A stretch of 64,000 nucleotides of DNA from Saururus chinensis (lineage: Eukaryota > Streptophyta > Magnoliopsida > Piperales > Saururaceae), in the NCBI GenBank assembly GCA_035235625.1, contig CP141140.1, forward strand, positions 38,249,351 through 38,313,350, in the 5' to 3' direction. A model generated the notes under the pieces. It had not been told where the DNA came from and ran no database searches. It saw only the letters and a program-made list of their open reading frames with translations. Below, piece by piece: positions 36,320 to 49,030 of this stretch; the stretch's first letter is position 1; each line of letters begins with the position of its first letter. The position numbers and the translations under genes are program-made.

Positions 36320-36337
36320 TGGCGCCGTTGCCGGGGA
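36320..36337 (+). other. Primer-binding site, unit 2
   Basis: Identical to the unit 1 site, six bases after LTR2 ends. Confidence 0.95.
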
Positions 36338-36479
36338 CGGTGTTGATTTGTTACTAAATTAGTATTAGGATAATTCTATCTAATTTAGATTCAGTTTACT
36401 TTAGTTTTTAGGTTAATTTTTAGTTTCTTACCTTCTTTTAATTTGATCTTGTAGGCGGAGTTGAAGATCGTGCTCTCTA

Positions 36480-36497
36480 CACTTGTGGCCACAAGTG
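36480..36497. promoter_or_regulatory. Perfect 18-bp leader palindrome, unit 2
   Basis: The same palindrome as at 25936-25953, at the same distance from the primer site. Confidence 0.55.
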
Positions 36498-36633
36498 GAC
36501 ATCCCAAGCATAGTGCTTCTCTTCGGTTTGCAAGATCTTTTTCTCTCTTTATTTTGATTTATTTTTAGTTAGTTTTTGTTTGTTATTCCCTTTTTTTTTT
36601 TACACTTAAAATTGTGTGGTGTGTTTGTGATGT

Positions 36634-39600
36634 ATGCGTGGTCGTCGCTCCTTACTCCCCCGATTATTACCATTTGACCCTGAGCCTGAGCGAACATCTA
36701 GGAGAGCTGAGTTGCCCTCGACCTACATCCCTACACCCCCAAACTCACCTACCAATTCCTCCTCCCACACTACTTTTATCCCCATCATGGATGAACATCA
36801 GTTAGTAGATGCACCACTTAAAGCTCTAAGGGAGTATTACACTCCCAATGAGTACACCTCTCCTTCATGCATTAGGTTGCCAGCGGTCGCTGCCCAAAAT
36901 TATGAAATTAAGCCCAATGTCATTCAAATGCTTCCATCCTTTTATGGGCTTAATAATGAAAACCCGTATAGGCACCTAGATGACTTCTTAGAACTATGCA
37001 CAACTTTTAAGCTCTCAAATTTAACCGATGAGGCTGTTAAACTTCGCCTTTTTCCTTTCACATTGAAAGATAAGGCTAAGGAATGGCTTCACTCATTAGA
37101 GCCAAACACTATCACAACATGGGCCCAAATGCAACAAGAGTTCCTTAAAAAATATTTCCCCATAGGTAAGACCAACCAAATGAGAAAGGCCATAACCACT
37201 TTTGCCCAACTTCCCACTGAACAGTTCCATGAGAGTTGGGATAGACTTAAGGACCTTCTTAGGAGGTGTCCTCATCATGCTGTCCCTAAGTGGCAATTAG
37301 TGCAACGTTTTTATGAGGGTCTTACTGAACAAAACCGTCATCTTGTTGATGCAAGTTGTGGGGGTACCTTTTTGCTAAAAAATGAAAATGAGGCATGGAA
37401 ACTTTTTGAGGACTTGAGTGAAAATTCTCTTCAACATGCTGCGTTGAATAGAAATGAGAGTGGATTATCTACCTTAAACAATGCCCCTCTAGGGGTGGCT
37501 TGTATGAAGTCAAAAACCCATTAGACCTCTCCTCCAAAGTTGATACTTTGAGTAGGAAACTTGACCTCCTTATGACTTCAACCCATCAGCCCACTCCCTT
37601 CACTCAAGATGCATGCACAATATGCCTTAGCCCAGCCCATACTATCATTGAGTGCCCCTCTGCCTCTCAATTTCCTGAACTTATCCAAGACCATGTGAAT
37701 GCTACCCAATCCTTCCCTAGGGCTGAGAACAATCCATTTTCAAACACATATAACCCTGGGTGGAGGAATCATCCTAACTTTTCTTGGCGGACACAAAACC
37801 AAGGGGTTATGGTTAACCAACCCCTAGGCCCCCATTCCAAGTCCCACCAGCCCATATCCACCAACCTCAAGTGCAACCTCCGTATGTCCAACCCAATAGG
37901 AGTCCAAGTTTTGAAGAAAAGGTTTTGAGTGCCCTACAAGGCATTCAATCTCAATCCCAACTCCTCCACTCTCACACACAATCTATAGCAAAGTTAGAAG
38001 CCCAAATTGGACAATTAGCCATTGCTATCAATAAGAGAGAGACAGGGACATTGCCGAGTCAGCCCCAACAAAATCCTAAAGGTCAATGTGGAGTAGAGAT
38101 AGTCAATTCCTCTAATGAACAAGTTCAGTCCATAACTACCCTTAGGAGTGGTCGACACATTGATAATCAGGTTGGAGAGGAGTCCTTGGGTACCACAAAT
38201 GAAGGGTTAGACAATTCAGCCCCTAATAAGCCTTATCAGTTAGAGAGTGAACCAAATTCAAAGGAGTCAGTCTCTCCTTCCCCTTCCTCACAGCCACAGT
38301 CTAAGACCACTTCCGATGGATCTTATATCCCTAGGGCACCTTTTCCTCAGTGTCTTGACCTGGCCCCACCATTTAGAAAAAGCACAGCTAAGATGGATGA
38401 TATTCTTGAGACTTTTAAACAAGTCAAAATTAATCTCCCCCTCTTAGATGCCATTAAGCAAGTCCCTGCTTATGCTAAGTTCCTCAAAGACCTATGCACT
38501 CAAAAGCGTAAATCTAAGACTCATGTGTCTAAGAAGGTCTTTCTCACCGAGCAAGTTAGCTCTCTTTTGAAGTTTGACACCCCACCTAAGTATAAGGACC
38601 CTGGAGTACCCACTATTTCTTGTGTCATAGGTGATCACTCCATCCATAGAGCCCTCCTTGACCTTGGTGCGAGTGTCAATCTACTCCCTTACTCGGTGTA
38701 TGAGCAACTAGGGTTAGGAGAATTGCAGCCTACATCAGTTACCTTGCAGCTAGCCGACCGTTCTGTGCGTAAGCCTCGAGGAGTCATTGAGGATGTCTTA
38801 GTGAAAGTTGATCGGTTCTTCTTCCCTGTTGACTTTCTTGTCTTAGATATGGAACCTGTCTGCAATACCACACACCAAATCCCCGTCATTCTAGGTCGCC
38901 CCTTCCTTGCCACTGCTAATGCTTGTATCAATTGTCGAACGGGAGTGATGGAGATATCATTTGGGAATATGAATGTGAGACTTAATGTGTTCCATGCATC
39001 TAATCAGCCACCTATTGAGTGTGACTTTGAGTGCTTAATGGTTGACCATTTAGATGACCTAGTCAATGAAGCCCTCCCCCTTACCCTAATGAGAGATGCT
39101 CTTGAAATGACTTTACTATACCCAGGGTTAGAGGAGTCCACTATTGACCCATCTTTGGAGGAGGTCCATAGCCAACTAGCAGCTGCTAGTGTTCCCGAGT
39201 CTTCCTCTTGGAAGCCCTGTGTAGAGCCCTTACCTATATCAGCCTCCACACCTCTTAAGCCCTCCATAGAGTCACCACCTAAGCTTGAATTGAAAAACTT
39301 ACCCAGCTCTCTCAAGTATGCTTTCTTGGGACCCAAGGACACTCTCCCAGTCATTATTTCCTCTAGTTTGACTAGTGACCAAGAGAGTAGATTGCTTACC
39401 GTCCTTGTCACACATAGGAGAGCCATAGGATGGACGGTAGCTGACCTTAGGGGGATTGACCCATCCATTTGTATGCACAGGATCCACTTAGAGGACACGG
39501 TCAAACCCTCGAGAGAAGGACAACGGAGGTTGAACCCTAACATGCGGGAGGTAGTCATGAAGGAGGTGGTTAAGCTTTTAGATGCAGGTATCATATACCC

Positions 39601-41657
39601 TATCTCTGATAGTGAGTGGGTGAGTCCTACCCAGGTTGTTTCCAAACGTGGTATTGAAGTAGACAAGGCCAAAGTAGACCTAATAGCTAACTTGCCTCCA
39701 CCCACTACGATCAGACAAGTTCGTTCTTTTCTTGGCCATGCCGGTTTCTATAGGCGATTCATCAAGGACTTTAGTAAGATTTCCGTCCCTTGTGTCATTT
39801 GTTAGCTCAGGATGTTCCTTTTGAGTTTGATGATGCCTGTATGAAAGCTTTCACCAAGCTTCGTACACTCCTCTCTACCACCCCTATCATTCAGCCCCCT
39901 GATTACTCCCTACCCTTTGAGATTATGTGTGATGCCTCTGACTATGCTGTTGGCGCAGTCCTTGGCCAAAGAGTGAACAAAGTCCCCCATGTCATTTATT
40001 ACGCTAGTAAGACCCTTTCTGATGCCCAATTGAACTATACCACTACAGAAAAGGAATTGCTAGCTGTTGTCTATGCCCTTGATAAATTTCGATCGTACCT
40101 TTTAGGGTCAAAAATCATAATCTTTTCTGATCATGCAGCCTTACGCTACCTTCTTTCTAAGAAGGATACCAAGCCTAGGCTCATTCGATGGATTTTGCTC
40201 CTTCAAGAGTTCAATTATGAGATTAAAGACAAAAAGGGTGTTGAGAATGTTGTGGCTGATCATTTGTCTAGGATCTTACTTGAGGAACCTCCCAACCCTG
40301 AACCACTTGATGATTCTTTCCCTGATGAGCAACTCTTTGTTGTCTCTACCAATTCAACCCCTGGTTTGCCCATATTGTTAATTATCTTGTCTGTGGGTCG
40401 TATTCCCTCTAATTGGACTAAACAGGACAAAGATTTATTCTTTTCTCATGTTAAGCACTATTATTGGGATGACCCCGATCTTTTTAAGTTTTGTTCTGAC
40501 CAGATTATTCGCCGATGTGTGCCTCATAGTGAATTCCATAGTATTCTAAAATTTTGTCATTCTTATGCTTGTGGCGGTCATTTTGGGGGAAAGAAAACTG
40601 CTGCTAAGGTTCTTCAAAGTGGATTCTACTGGCCCACCTTGTTTAGAGATGCTCATGAGTTTTGTAAGTCTTGTGATAGATGTCAGCGACTAGGGGCCCT
40701 TTCTCGAAGAGACATGATGCCTCTCCAACCTATCCTTATTGTTGAGATTTTTGATGTTTGGGGAATAGATTTTATGGGACCATTTCCACCCTCCTTTGGC
40801 TACACTTATATTTTGGTCGCTGTTGATTATGTTTCCAAATGGATTGAAGCCATAGCGACGAAAACCAATGACCATAAGGTTGTGGTGGCATTTCTCAAGG
40901 AACATATTTTTTGTCGATTTGGTACACCTAGGGCAATCATTAGTGATGGGGGTAGCCACTTTTGTAACCGTTCCTTTGAAGCTCTTCTTCGACGATATTC
41001 CGTCACACATAAAGTTGCAACCCCTACCATCCTCAGACTAGTGGTCAAGTAGAGGTGTCTAATCGTGAGATTAAGAAAATCCTTGAGAAAACGGTGCGCC
41101 CAGATCGAAAAGATTGGTCCATGCGTCTTAATGATGCCTTATGGGCATATCGGACCGCTTATAAAGCCCCCATTGGCATGTCCCCTTACCGTCTTGTTTA
41201 CGGTAAGGCGTGTCACTTACCCGTTGAGTTGGAACACCGTGCTTTTTGGGCCATTAAATCATTTAACTTCGACATGGACAAAGCTGGTTCCCACCGCAAA
41301 CTCCAACTTAATGAATTAGAAGAGATGCGTCATGAAGCTTACGAGAGTGCCAAATTATATAAACAAAGGACTAAGACTCTACATGACCGTTTAATCCATC
41401 GAAAGTCCTTTGCACCTAACCAGAAAGTTTGGCTCTTTAATTCTAAATTACGTCTCTTCCCAGGTAAGCTTAGATCTCGCTGGGATGGCCCCTATGTTGT
41501 TACTCAGGTTTTCCCTCATGGAGCAATTGAAATCTCTGACCCACAAGATAATCGGGTTTTTAAAGTTAATGGTCAGAGACTTAAGCCTGTCATCGAGAGA
41601 GATATTGAGAGGGGTGACATTGACTCTATTGATTTGATTGATCCATTAATACATTAA
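36634..41657 (+). pseudogene. gag-pol: Athila gag-pol, unit 2 (broken; same RT deletion)
   Basis: It starts at ATG 36634 and runs open through the whole N-terminal gag that is broken in unit 1, with PEPERTSRRAE followed by the MDEHQ segment. Breaks occur at C-runs one base short: about 37484-37487, 37821-37824, 39783 and 41021-41024. A compensated pair of shifts at about 40360-40390 alters a few residues between RNase H and integrase. The domain order is the same as unit 1: zinc knuckle near 37613, DLGAS near 38660, RNase H 39900-40280, integrase zinc site and core 40550-41090, C-terminal domain to the stop at 41655. The RT palm is missing at the same junction (39632-39646). Substitutions relative to unit 1 are few (e.g. 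Glu to Gln near 38291, Gln to Cys near 39218). Confidence 0.93.
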
Positions 41658-41860
41658 GGGAGTGCACACTGTCTGGCTGAAGACACTAAACTTAGCGCTT
41701 CTAGGGAGGCAACCCTTGTTTTATTCGATGTGTTTTTATGTGTATTTTCTCTCCTTTTCTTTTAGTTTTAATTAAATTTCCTTTATTTAATCCATTTAGT
41801 GATTTTTTTTATTTATTTATTTAGTAGTTTAGTTAATTAACTGGATTTTTTTTTTTCAAA

Positions 41861-41891
<31 letters not shown>

Positions 41892-42601
41892 TGTGTTTTC
41901 CCGTTCGATCGGGACTGTTCCCGATCGATCGCCCCGATCGATCGGTAAGTAGTCCGTTCGAACGGTCGAGTCGTCACTTACAACGCGCGCGCCGGCCAGT
42001 GCATTCCGCCGTCGTTTTTTTTCCTCCGCCGCGCCGTTGTTTTCCTCCGCCGTCTTCCGTCCCCTATCCGGCGAGATTTTTGTCCAACAATCATCCCTCC
42101 TCTCCGATTTTTCGTGTAGAATCCATTTCCTGTGTCAATTTGAGCTGAATCAGCCTCTATTTCACGCTGTCCCTCTGTTTCACTGGTAAGCCCCAAATTC
42201 GATTTTTTTGAATTTTTCTTTCAATTTTTGACTAAATCGGGTGCAAATTTTTGTGGAAATTTGTTAGAAATGTCTTTTACACTTTAGATTGATCGTTTGG
42301 TATAATTTGATTGACAGAATACTGCATTATGTTCGGTAGATTTCGGATTTTTCAGTCCGCACTGTTTTTGTCGAAAATTTCAATTTTTGAGGCTTTAATG
42401 GATCCGTTTATATGTACTTGCTTTACGAAAGATGCTCAATTTTCACTTGTACATATTATACTTTAATGTGGGACATTTCTGCTCAATTTTTTTAGGGGTA
42501 TTTTCGTAATTTGACATTATTGGGCGTGTACAAAAATTTTTCTGCTTTCTAGTCACTTCCATATCCCTTTTAGCACTTGTTTTTGAGCTTTTTGCAGATT
42601 A
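41658..42601 (+). promoter_or_regulatory. Spacer between pol and ORF3 with a GATC module and intron, unit 2
   Basis: The same arrangement as unit 1: A-rich run, CGATCGATCG at 41922-41931 and 41935-41944, a leader-like exon, a donor CTG|GTAAGC near 42185, and an acceptor TTTGCAG ending near 42597, just before the ORF3 ATG. The first palindrome block is 4 bases shorter than in unit 1. Confidence 0.5.
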
Positions 42602-43698
42602 ATGGCGCACGGTTCTCATCCTAAAGCTCCGAAGAAGAGGAAGGGCGCATCTTCTACTTCGCGTGCTTCATCGTCTACTACCGCCGCTGCCGATCTACAT
42701 CTTCGGCCTATTGTTTACGAGCGACAGGTGGAGTTTGTCCCCACCATTACTGCTGCCCAGTCATGGCTTATGGAGCGAGAGGATTGGTACTCATTTTTCT
42801 CACAGATTGCAGCCCCTGACGCTCGCGTGCATCATGAGCAGGTCCGATCTTTTTATGCATCCGCCGTTCTTAATGAGATGGGATATATTGTCAGCACCAT
42901 TGGCGATATTACGATCACTGTCACACCAGATCTTATAGCTGCAGTGATGGGTCTTGCGCGCTCCAGCTTCACTTATCCCTCTTTTGCTGATTTTGCTTTT
43001 CCTGATGAGTATATTATCACGGGGACTCTTATGGGACAGGAGCAAGGCCCATCTCTCACATATGGATTGCCTCGCTTCTCTCATGACACGGGACTATCGT
43101 TTTGCACATCTAATATTGGAGTATGACATTTGGTTCCACCGTCATGAGAAGGTTGATTTCACCTTAGCTCGCCTTCTTTATATTCTGGGTCGTGCAGAGC
43201 GGATTCACATCGACTTGCCCTCCTTTGTCTTCGCACGGATGGCAGATATAGTTTCTGGACCAGTGGATGCTCGATTAGCTTTTCCTTTTCTTTTGGAGCG
43301 GATTTTTGTTCACTTTCATTTGGATTTTCCTTCATATGCACCCACGAGTCGAGGTTTAGGGGTCATTTCCCAGGCCACCCTAAACCGGATGATCACACAT
43401 CGTCCGCCTCGACCAGCATTCGACGAGGTGAACGAGGAGGAGCTAGCCCCAGAGGGTGTACCAGAGGTTGCAGCTGAGCAAAGACATCCCTGCACATGCT
43501 AACGACTCTTTCCTGGAGATGGAGCATCGCCTTCGCGGACATATTGATTCTTCTCTGGCACAATTGCAGACGAGGCTTACTGCCCATATAGATGCTCAGA
43601 TGGCTACCCAGATGACAGAGATGAGGGGACTTATACAGGGACTGGCTGATTTGATTCGTAGCCAGACAGCTCCAGCAGATGCAGATGATAGTGACTAG
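42602..43698 (+). pseudogene. Athila ORF3 (plant-transposon-protein type), unit 2
   Basis: Start ATG 42602, stop TAG ending 43698. The first 150 or so residues, from the PKKRKG basic segment through FAFPDEYIITGTLMGQ, are open here, unlike in unit 1. The frame breaks near 43075, so the second half (DYRFAHLILEYD through EELAPEGVPE) is in another frame. A further break near 43485 precedes the C-terminal amphipathic segment. No membrane segment or signal peptide is visible. The function is unknown; the basic N-terminus suggests a nuclear protein. Confidence 0.75.
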
Positions 43699-43980
43699 AG
43701 TTATACTGATGCCGATGATTCTGATGATGCTGATATTTAGCTGTGCAGGGGCTACTTTTATCTTTTCTTTTCTTTATTATTCTTATTTTTTTTTTTTTTT
43801 ATCTCTTTTCTGGTAGATTGGTATTTTAGGTTTGGGAAATTGCTCTTTACCTGTATGTTTCTCATGTTTTCTAAATCCTATGTACTTCACTTTTCAGATT
43901 AGTGGATTAGTTATACTTTCAGGTGATATCTTTCTTTCCCTCTCTTACTTATTCTTGTCATTGTAGTATATACTTTCTTT

Positions 43981-44018
43981 AACATTGAGGACAATGTTCA
44001 GTTTAGGTTTGGGGGTGT
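43981..44018 (+). promoter_or_regulatory. Hairpin plus internal polypurine-tract copy, unit 2
   Basis: The same 7-bp stem hairpin (43981-43998) and TAGGTTTGGGGGTGT (44004-44018) as in unit 1. Confidence 0.65.
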
Positions 44019-44403
44019 AGAAAGATATTTTTCTTTATTAATTTTCTTTTAGGATGTTTTAGAGTATTTTCTTTTCTTTTAAGTCGGTTTTATCGCTTAT
44101 TTTCTTTTAAAAGTATATGTCTGTTTTTAAAGAGATCAATTTCATGAAGAAAGTTCAAGTACTTAATTAAGTGATGAAAATGATTAAGTGAGTAATTTCT
44201 ATTTTATTTTCATTATCTTGGATAATTGTGCTTATATTTTTAAATCACATTTCACACACATGAAACTTGTAGGAATATAATTTTATGATTTATTACTTGT
44301 AATCTTAGTGGGATATCTTTAACTAAGTATATATTTTTGAAAACTTGGCAATTGAGTAATTTTTAATATTTTATGATAGATTTTTATGCTTAGCTTTTAT
44401 TTG

Positions 44404-44534
44404 AAAAAAAATGGGATAAGTGTGTAAAAAAAAAAAAAAGAATGAAAAAAAAAGAAGTGAAAAAAAAAAGTTGAAAAAAATAGATTGAATGAAAAAAAAA
44501 ATTTGATGATAAAAAAAAAAAAGAAAAAAAAAAA
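44404..44534 (+). repeat. A-rich low-complexity tract, unit 2
   Basis: The counterpart of 33871-34007 with different A-run lengths. On the minus strand it yields a Phe-rich frame that is not a gene. Confidence 0.95.
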
Positions 44535-45405
44535 GGGTTTGTTTCTCTTTTTACTGAGTAACCGGACCTTGTGCCTAGGCAAGTATAAGGGATCGCGTCA
44601 AAAGGTGAAAAGTTGAGATAAATTCTTTTATGACTTACTTGGTTCTCAGAGCCTTTATAGTTCGAGTTATTAAGCCTGAGGGGTGTTTCAACACCTAGTG
44701 CCTTGAGCCAACTGGATTAGGGACACTGGCCCAACGCTTGTTACATGGACTATTTAGAAAGCTTAATAGAACTAAGTATTGCACAAGTCATATTTTGAAG
44801 TATATTATGCTCTTATTCCCTGAATTCAATTGAATTTGATGGCTATTACATGAGGGTTTATTATGAGGTGTTAAAGATGAAAGATTGTCATTGTTATATT
44901 TTTTTAGTTAGTGAACTTTAATGAGCTTGGTTAATGGGTCACATAAGATATGCTTGTTAATAAAGAATGAAATTGCATGACTACAAAGTTTCTACACTTT
45001 ATGTTTTTAAAATGTATATATGTAGTTGCACAATTATTTCTAAGATGAGGTTATAGAATGGATTATTCCTTACTTGAAAGTGATTAGATCTTAATTGTTT
45101 ACTTGTTTCAAGTATTTGTGGTTGGTTCTTTTTAAAAATAGTTATGTGTTTTTAAGAGAAGATTGTTTTTCAAATTTTTGTTTTCTTGTTTATTTGTTTT
45201 ATTTTTCTTAGGTTTTAATGTTTGTGGGTAGCATTATCGCAAACCCTCACGAGACACAACTCGTCCAACTAGGGACACCTAGGGGTTTAAAGGCTTGTTG
45301 CATACGCTAAATGCAATCGTGATTCCCTACGAAAGTGGCTTTTATTTATTTTATTTTATTAGTTATTTTATTTTATTTTTGTTTTACTCGAGGACTAGCA
45401 AAATA

Positions 45406-45420
45406 TAGGTTTGGGGGTAT
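45406..45420 (+). promoter_or_regulatory. Polypurine tract before LTR3
   Basis: TAGGTTTGGGGGTAT one base before the TG start of LTR3. Confidence 0.85.
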
Positions 45421-45421
45421 T

Positions 45422-46841
45422 TGATAAGTATGAAATATATATCTATTTTATATGCCTTTTTACCTTATTTGTTAGTATAGATTAGGTTAATTTAGAGTTA
45501 ATTATGGTTTATTTAGATTAAGATAGATATTAGTATTTTAGTTTAATTATTAATAATTTTGTAGTTATTAGTTGTTTAGACATGTATTTAAATCAAGTTT
45601 GAATTTTAATTACATTATACATGTCTAAAGTATGATATTTTATGTTTTGTAGGTAAAGTGAGCTTATCGAAGTACTTGGACGATGTTTGAAATGCTTAAA
45701 AATAGTCTTCACATGCTTTAAAGTGATTTGGACAACTTTTCGGAGTTATAAACAAGTTAGAAATTAATATGGACGCGAAGGAAAGCTTAATGAACAGAAT
45801 ATGAACAGTCCGGAAAAACAGAAATATCAGAGCCGATCGATCGGGGTCACTTACCGATCGATCGGGATAACGTGAAATCAGATGAAAATACAAGGTAAGC
45901 GATCGATCGGGAATGCAGGGCGATCGATCGGCATAACGTGCAGTTTCCTTGTTTGACCCAAATTCCAATCCTTTTCATATTGGACTTCTTCCTACGGAAC
46001 TTATGCCTATAAAAAGACATATTTGGCTTAAAATTGGGGGATTCCAGTAGATTTTCTTCAGAGAAAAAGGAAGAAGAAGATGGAAGAGAACTCAAAGCTT
46101 TCAATGGAGATTCAAGTGCTTTCTTCTACCATGGAAGGCTAGACTTTTCTTTTACTTAGGAGTTGATGAAGCTATAGATAAGTTTCAGTTTCTTTTCTTT
46201 TTAATTTAGATCTCAGTTGTGAATGATGACAATTGTATGATATGGATTTCCTTTTTAATGGAAGAGCTTTTCATGTTTATTCAAATCTATATTGATTTAT
46301 TGTCTTGTAGATGATAGATTGATATGGTTTTGATAATTGCATCGATTCTAATTTCTGTGATTTAGATGAGATGGTCATACAATAGTTTTAATGTTCAGAT
46401 AATTAATGACTTGGATGAGTTATACTAAGATTAGACGGGTCATGCCTATAGCTAGTTTAGTGTAGATGATTCGTGCTATTGTCGAAGATAGTTCATGCCA
46501 TGGAAGTTAATTAATGATTCTTTTTAAAGTAATTCTAGCTTGTAGCTGAGAATACTTGTTCATGTTCACACTAGATTTAGATTAAAAGTTAAGTAATTGT
46601 TATGGTTCTATAGTGGATTCAATTTCCTAAGTAAATTCTATCATATTAATCTCTTGTTTTTAAACTAGTTGATTTCTTTCTTTTGTTTAATTTAAGTTTA
46701 AGTTTGTTTTAATTTTCAATCAGCAAATTCCTTTTTAGATTTAGTGATAACCCATCCGTCCCTGAGGTTCGACAACCCTTAAATACTTATCCTAGTACAA
46801 TTACCTTGTACACTTGCAAAGGGTTTAATTATAAACGATCA
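45422..46841 (+). repeat. Athila LTR3 (outer 3' LTR)
   Basis: 1420 bp, followed directly by GTGTG. It is nearly identical to LTR1; one private difference is AAGGTAAGCG for AGTGTAAGCG near 45893. Confidence 0.97.
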
Positions 46842-46846
46842 GTGTG
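46842..46846. other. Target-site duplication of the Athila array, right copy (GTGTG)
   Basis: It matches 24345-24349. Flanking DNA on both sides belongs to the same LTR copy A, which confirms a single insertion site. Confidence 0.9.
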
Positions 46847-47559
46847 CATGTGGCCACGCGTGTGCTTTTGGGTTTAGGCGCCGTAATCTCGCCGCCGCCT
46901 GACATAAGGTTGGCTTTGCCACCGAGTGGAGTTGACACATAGCCCTCCTCCACCTCTCCTTTGTCCTCGAGCGACGCCCCACACTCTCCGCCCATATGTG
47001 GGCCCTCGATGATGTGAAATCGATGTCTTTGGGTGCTGTCCACGGCCAATTTTGACGTCTTGCGGTTGGCCGAGTATGTCTTAGCCACTGGCCGATCTTT
47101 AGTGAGTACACCATCGACTTCTGGTCACACCGCCACTTATGTTGGCATGACATTTCTCCCGGCCGCCCTAGTGTGCCGCCGTGGATCGCGGGTTTTGCTG
47201 CATTGACTTCTGACACCCCGTTTGGCTGTGATTGTTTCCAACACTTCCTAAAATCCTCGGGACAATAGCTCTCTCCATTTGGCAAAGCTTTTGGCCGCCA
47301 ATTCCGCCGCCGATGCCGCCACCGTCATGTGCTTGCCATCAAACATCATGATTACGAGGTAGGGGAACTTTGAACTCATAATTTCATGATAGCATGCTTT
47401 GAATGAGTAGCAGCATGCTAGAACTATATGATTGAATGCTATGGATGTTAGTTTATGATCCGTTTGCATGATGTAAGAGGATGAATTAGGCCATGTTAAA
47501 ATACATATGACATGCATGTTGGCTAGTGTGTATGTTTGTAAGCTTTGTATATTGATTGA

Positions 47560-47880
47560 ATTTGTGCTAGTGATGGCTAGCGTGCATGTTTGAAGTATGT
47601 ATGGATTATGCATGTGCTAGTAACGGCTAGCGTGCATGCTTGAAGTATGTATGTTCTAGTGATGGCTAGAGCATATGTTTGAAGTATGTATGGATTATGT
47701 ATGTGCTAGTGATGTCTAGCATGCATGTTTGTAGTATTGATGTGTATGTATGTGCTAGTGATGGCTAGCGTGTACGTTTGATGTATGTATAAATGTGTAT
47801 GTATGCGCTAGTGATGGCTAGCAAGTATGTTTGATGTATGTATAAATGTGTATGTATGCGCTAGTGATGGCTAGCGAGTA
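47560..47880 (+). repeat. Minisatellite in LTR copy A, about 7 units
   Basis: Each unit of about 45-60 bp holds GCTAGTGATGGCTAGC, an imperfect palindrome, followed by TGTATGTTTG-like sequence. The homologous block in copy B (60930-61480) has about 11 units. Confidence 0.85.
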
Positions 47881-48659
47881 TGATTGTAAGCTACGTATGT
47901 ATGAAAGTATGTGTGTTATACGTATATGTGATGGACATACGTATATATGATGGCTATTTGCCTATGCTTTGGATATGTGTATGTGCATGTGGGCAGAGGT
48001 ATGTGCTATGGATGGTAAGAAGTGTTAGTGTTTGGTATGGATTTGGATATGGATGTGTAAGCGTGTGATGGATGATAGATGATATGAGTATGATAGGCAA
48101 GGATTGGAATGGATTGTTTTGGATTAGAGCACATGTTGGGGGATTATCAGACAATAAGAGTGTCTATAATTGTAGAAGCATTATGTACAAATTATGAAGT
48201 GAAAAATAAGCATAATAAGTAAGATTTAAGTAAAAGCATGATAACTGGGATTGGCTCTAAGGAGCTCAGTCTAAGGACTTCCGAGTAAGATGTTTTGGCC
48301 ACAAGGTAGATGGCGGAGATTGTAAGACCGTAAGGATTTTGGTGTATGGTGAGTTATGTTGTAAGATGGATGGGTTAAGTGAAGTCTGCTGCCCTGAAGA
48401 ACTGGGGTTTTGGATTGGGCTCAGCTTCAGTTTGATCAGTGGAGCATGGTATTCTTGAGTGCTTGTGCGGCATAATTGTACTGCATAATTTACTTAATTC
48501 AAACTTGAATTATAAGCACGACTAATGATAGCATTGTGAGTTTGAGACCTGAGGGTTCGACGGATTAAGTTCTGTGTTGAGATATCCGATAATGAGTCGG
48601 CCAAGTATTTCTCATGTCTTGCCATGGTGTTTATCCTGCGGGATATTGTCTGTGTATTG

Positions 48660-49030
48660 CATAGAGCACCAGATGTCTGATGCTCTATTGAGAGTGATAT
48701 ATGTTTCCGATATGGTCTGTGTGCTGTATAAGCCCAGACGTTTGATGCTCTGTTGAGAGCGATGTATGTTTTTGATTTGGTCTGTGTGCTGTATTAAGCC
48801 CAGACATTTGATGCTCTGTTGAGAGCGTTGTATGATTTTTTGCCCAAGAGTGGCACTGTATGTTTCCGCCTAGGACTGGCACTGTATGTTTTCGCCCAAG
48901 TGTAGCATTGTATGTTTCTGCCCGAGTGGCATGGTATGATTCTGCCCAAGAATGGCACTGGCACTATAAGACCCATTATGGTAGGCAATTCTATGGCACT
49001 ATAAGACCCATTATGGTGGGCAACTGTATG
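48660..49030 (+). repeat. Two tandem-repeat blocks in LTR copy A
   Basis: 48660-48835 repeats a unit of about 66 bp containing GCTCT-TTGAGAG and GGTCTGTGTGCTGTAT. 48836-49030 repeats a shorter unit of about 30 bp containing GCCCAAGAGTGGCACTGTATG. Counterparts lie at 59880-60200 in copy B. Confidence 0.8.

Larger units (their letters stand above)
24350..46841 (+). mobile_element. Athila-type Ty3/gypsy element in LTR-INT-LTR-INT-LTR array
   Basis: The array comprises LTR1 24350-25769, internal 1 25770-34893, LTR2 34894-36313, internal 2 36314-45421 and LTR3 45422-46841. It is 22,492 bp and flanked by one GTGTG duplication. Each LTR is 1420 bp, starts TGATAAG and ends GATCA. Athila-type assignment rests on the primer site TGGCGCCGTTGCCGGGGA (matching the tRNA-Asp 3' end, as known for Athila), a zinc-knuckle gag, a DLGAS protease site, the pol order PR-RT-RH-IN, and an additional ORF between pol and the 3' LTR. 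The units differ by few substitutions and a set of 1-bp indels, indicating a recent insertion and duplication. Confidence 0.95.
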
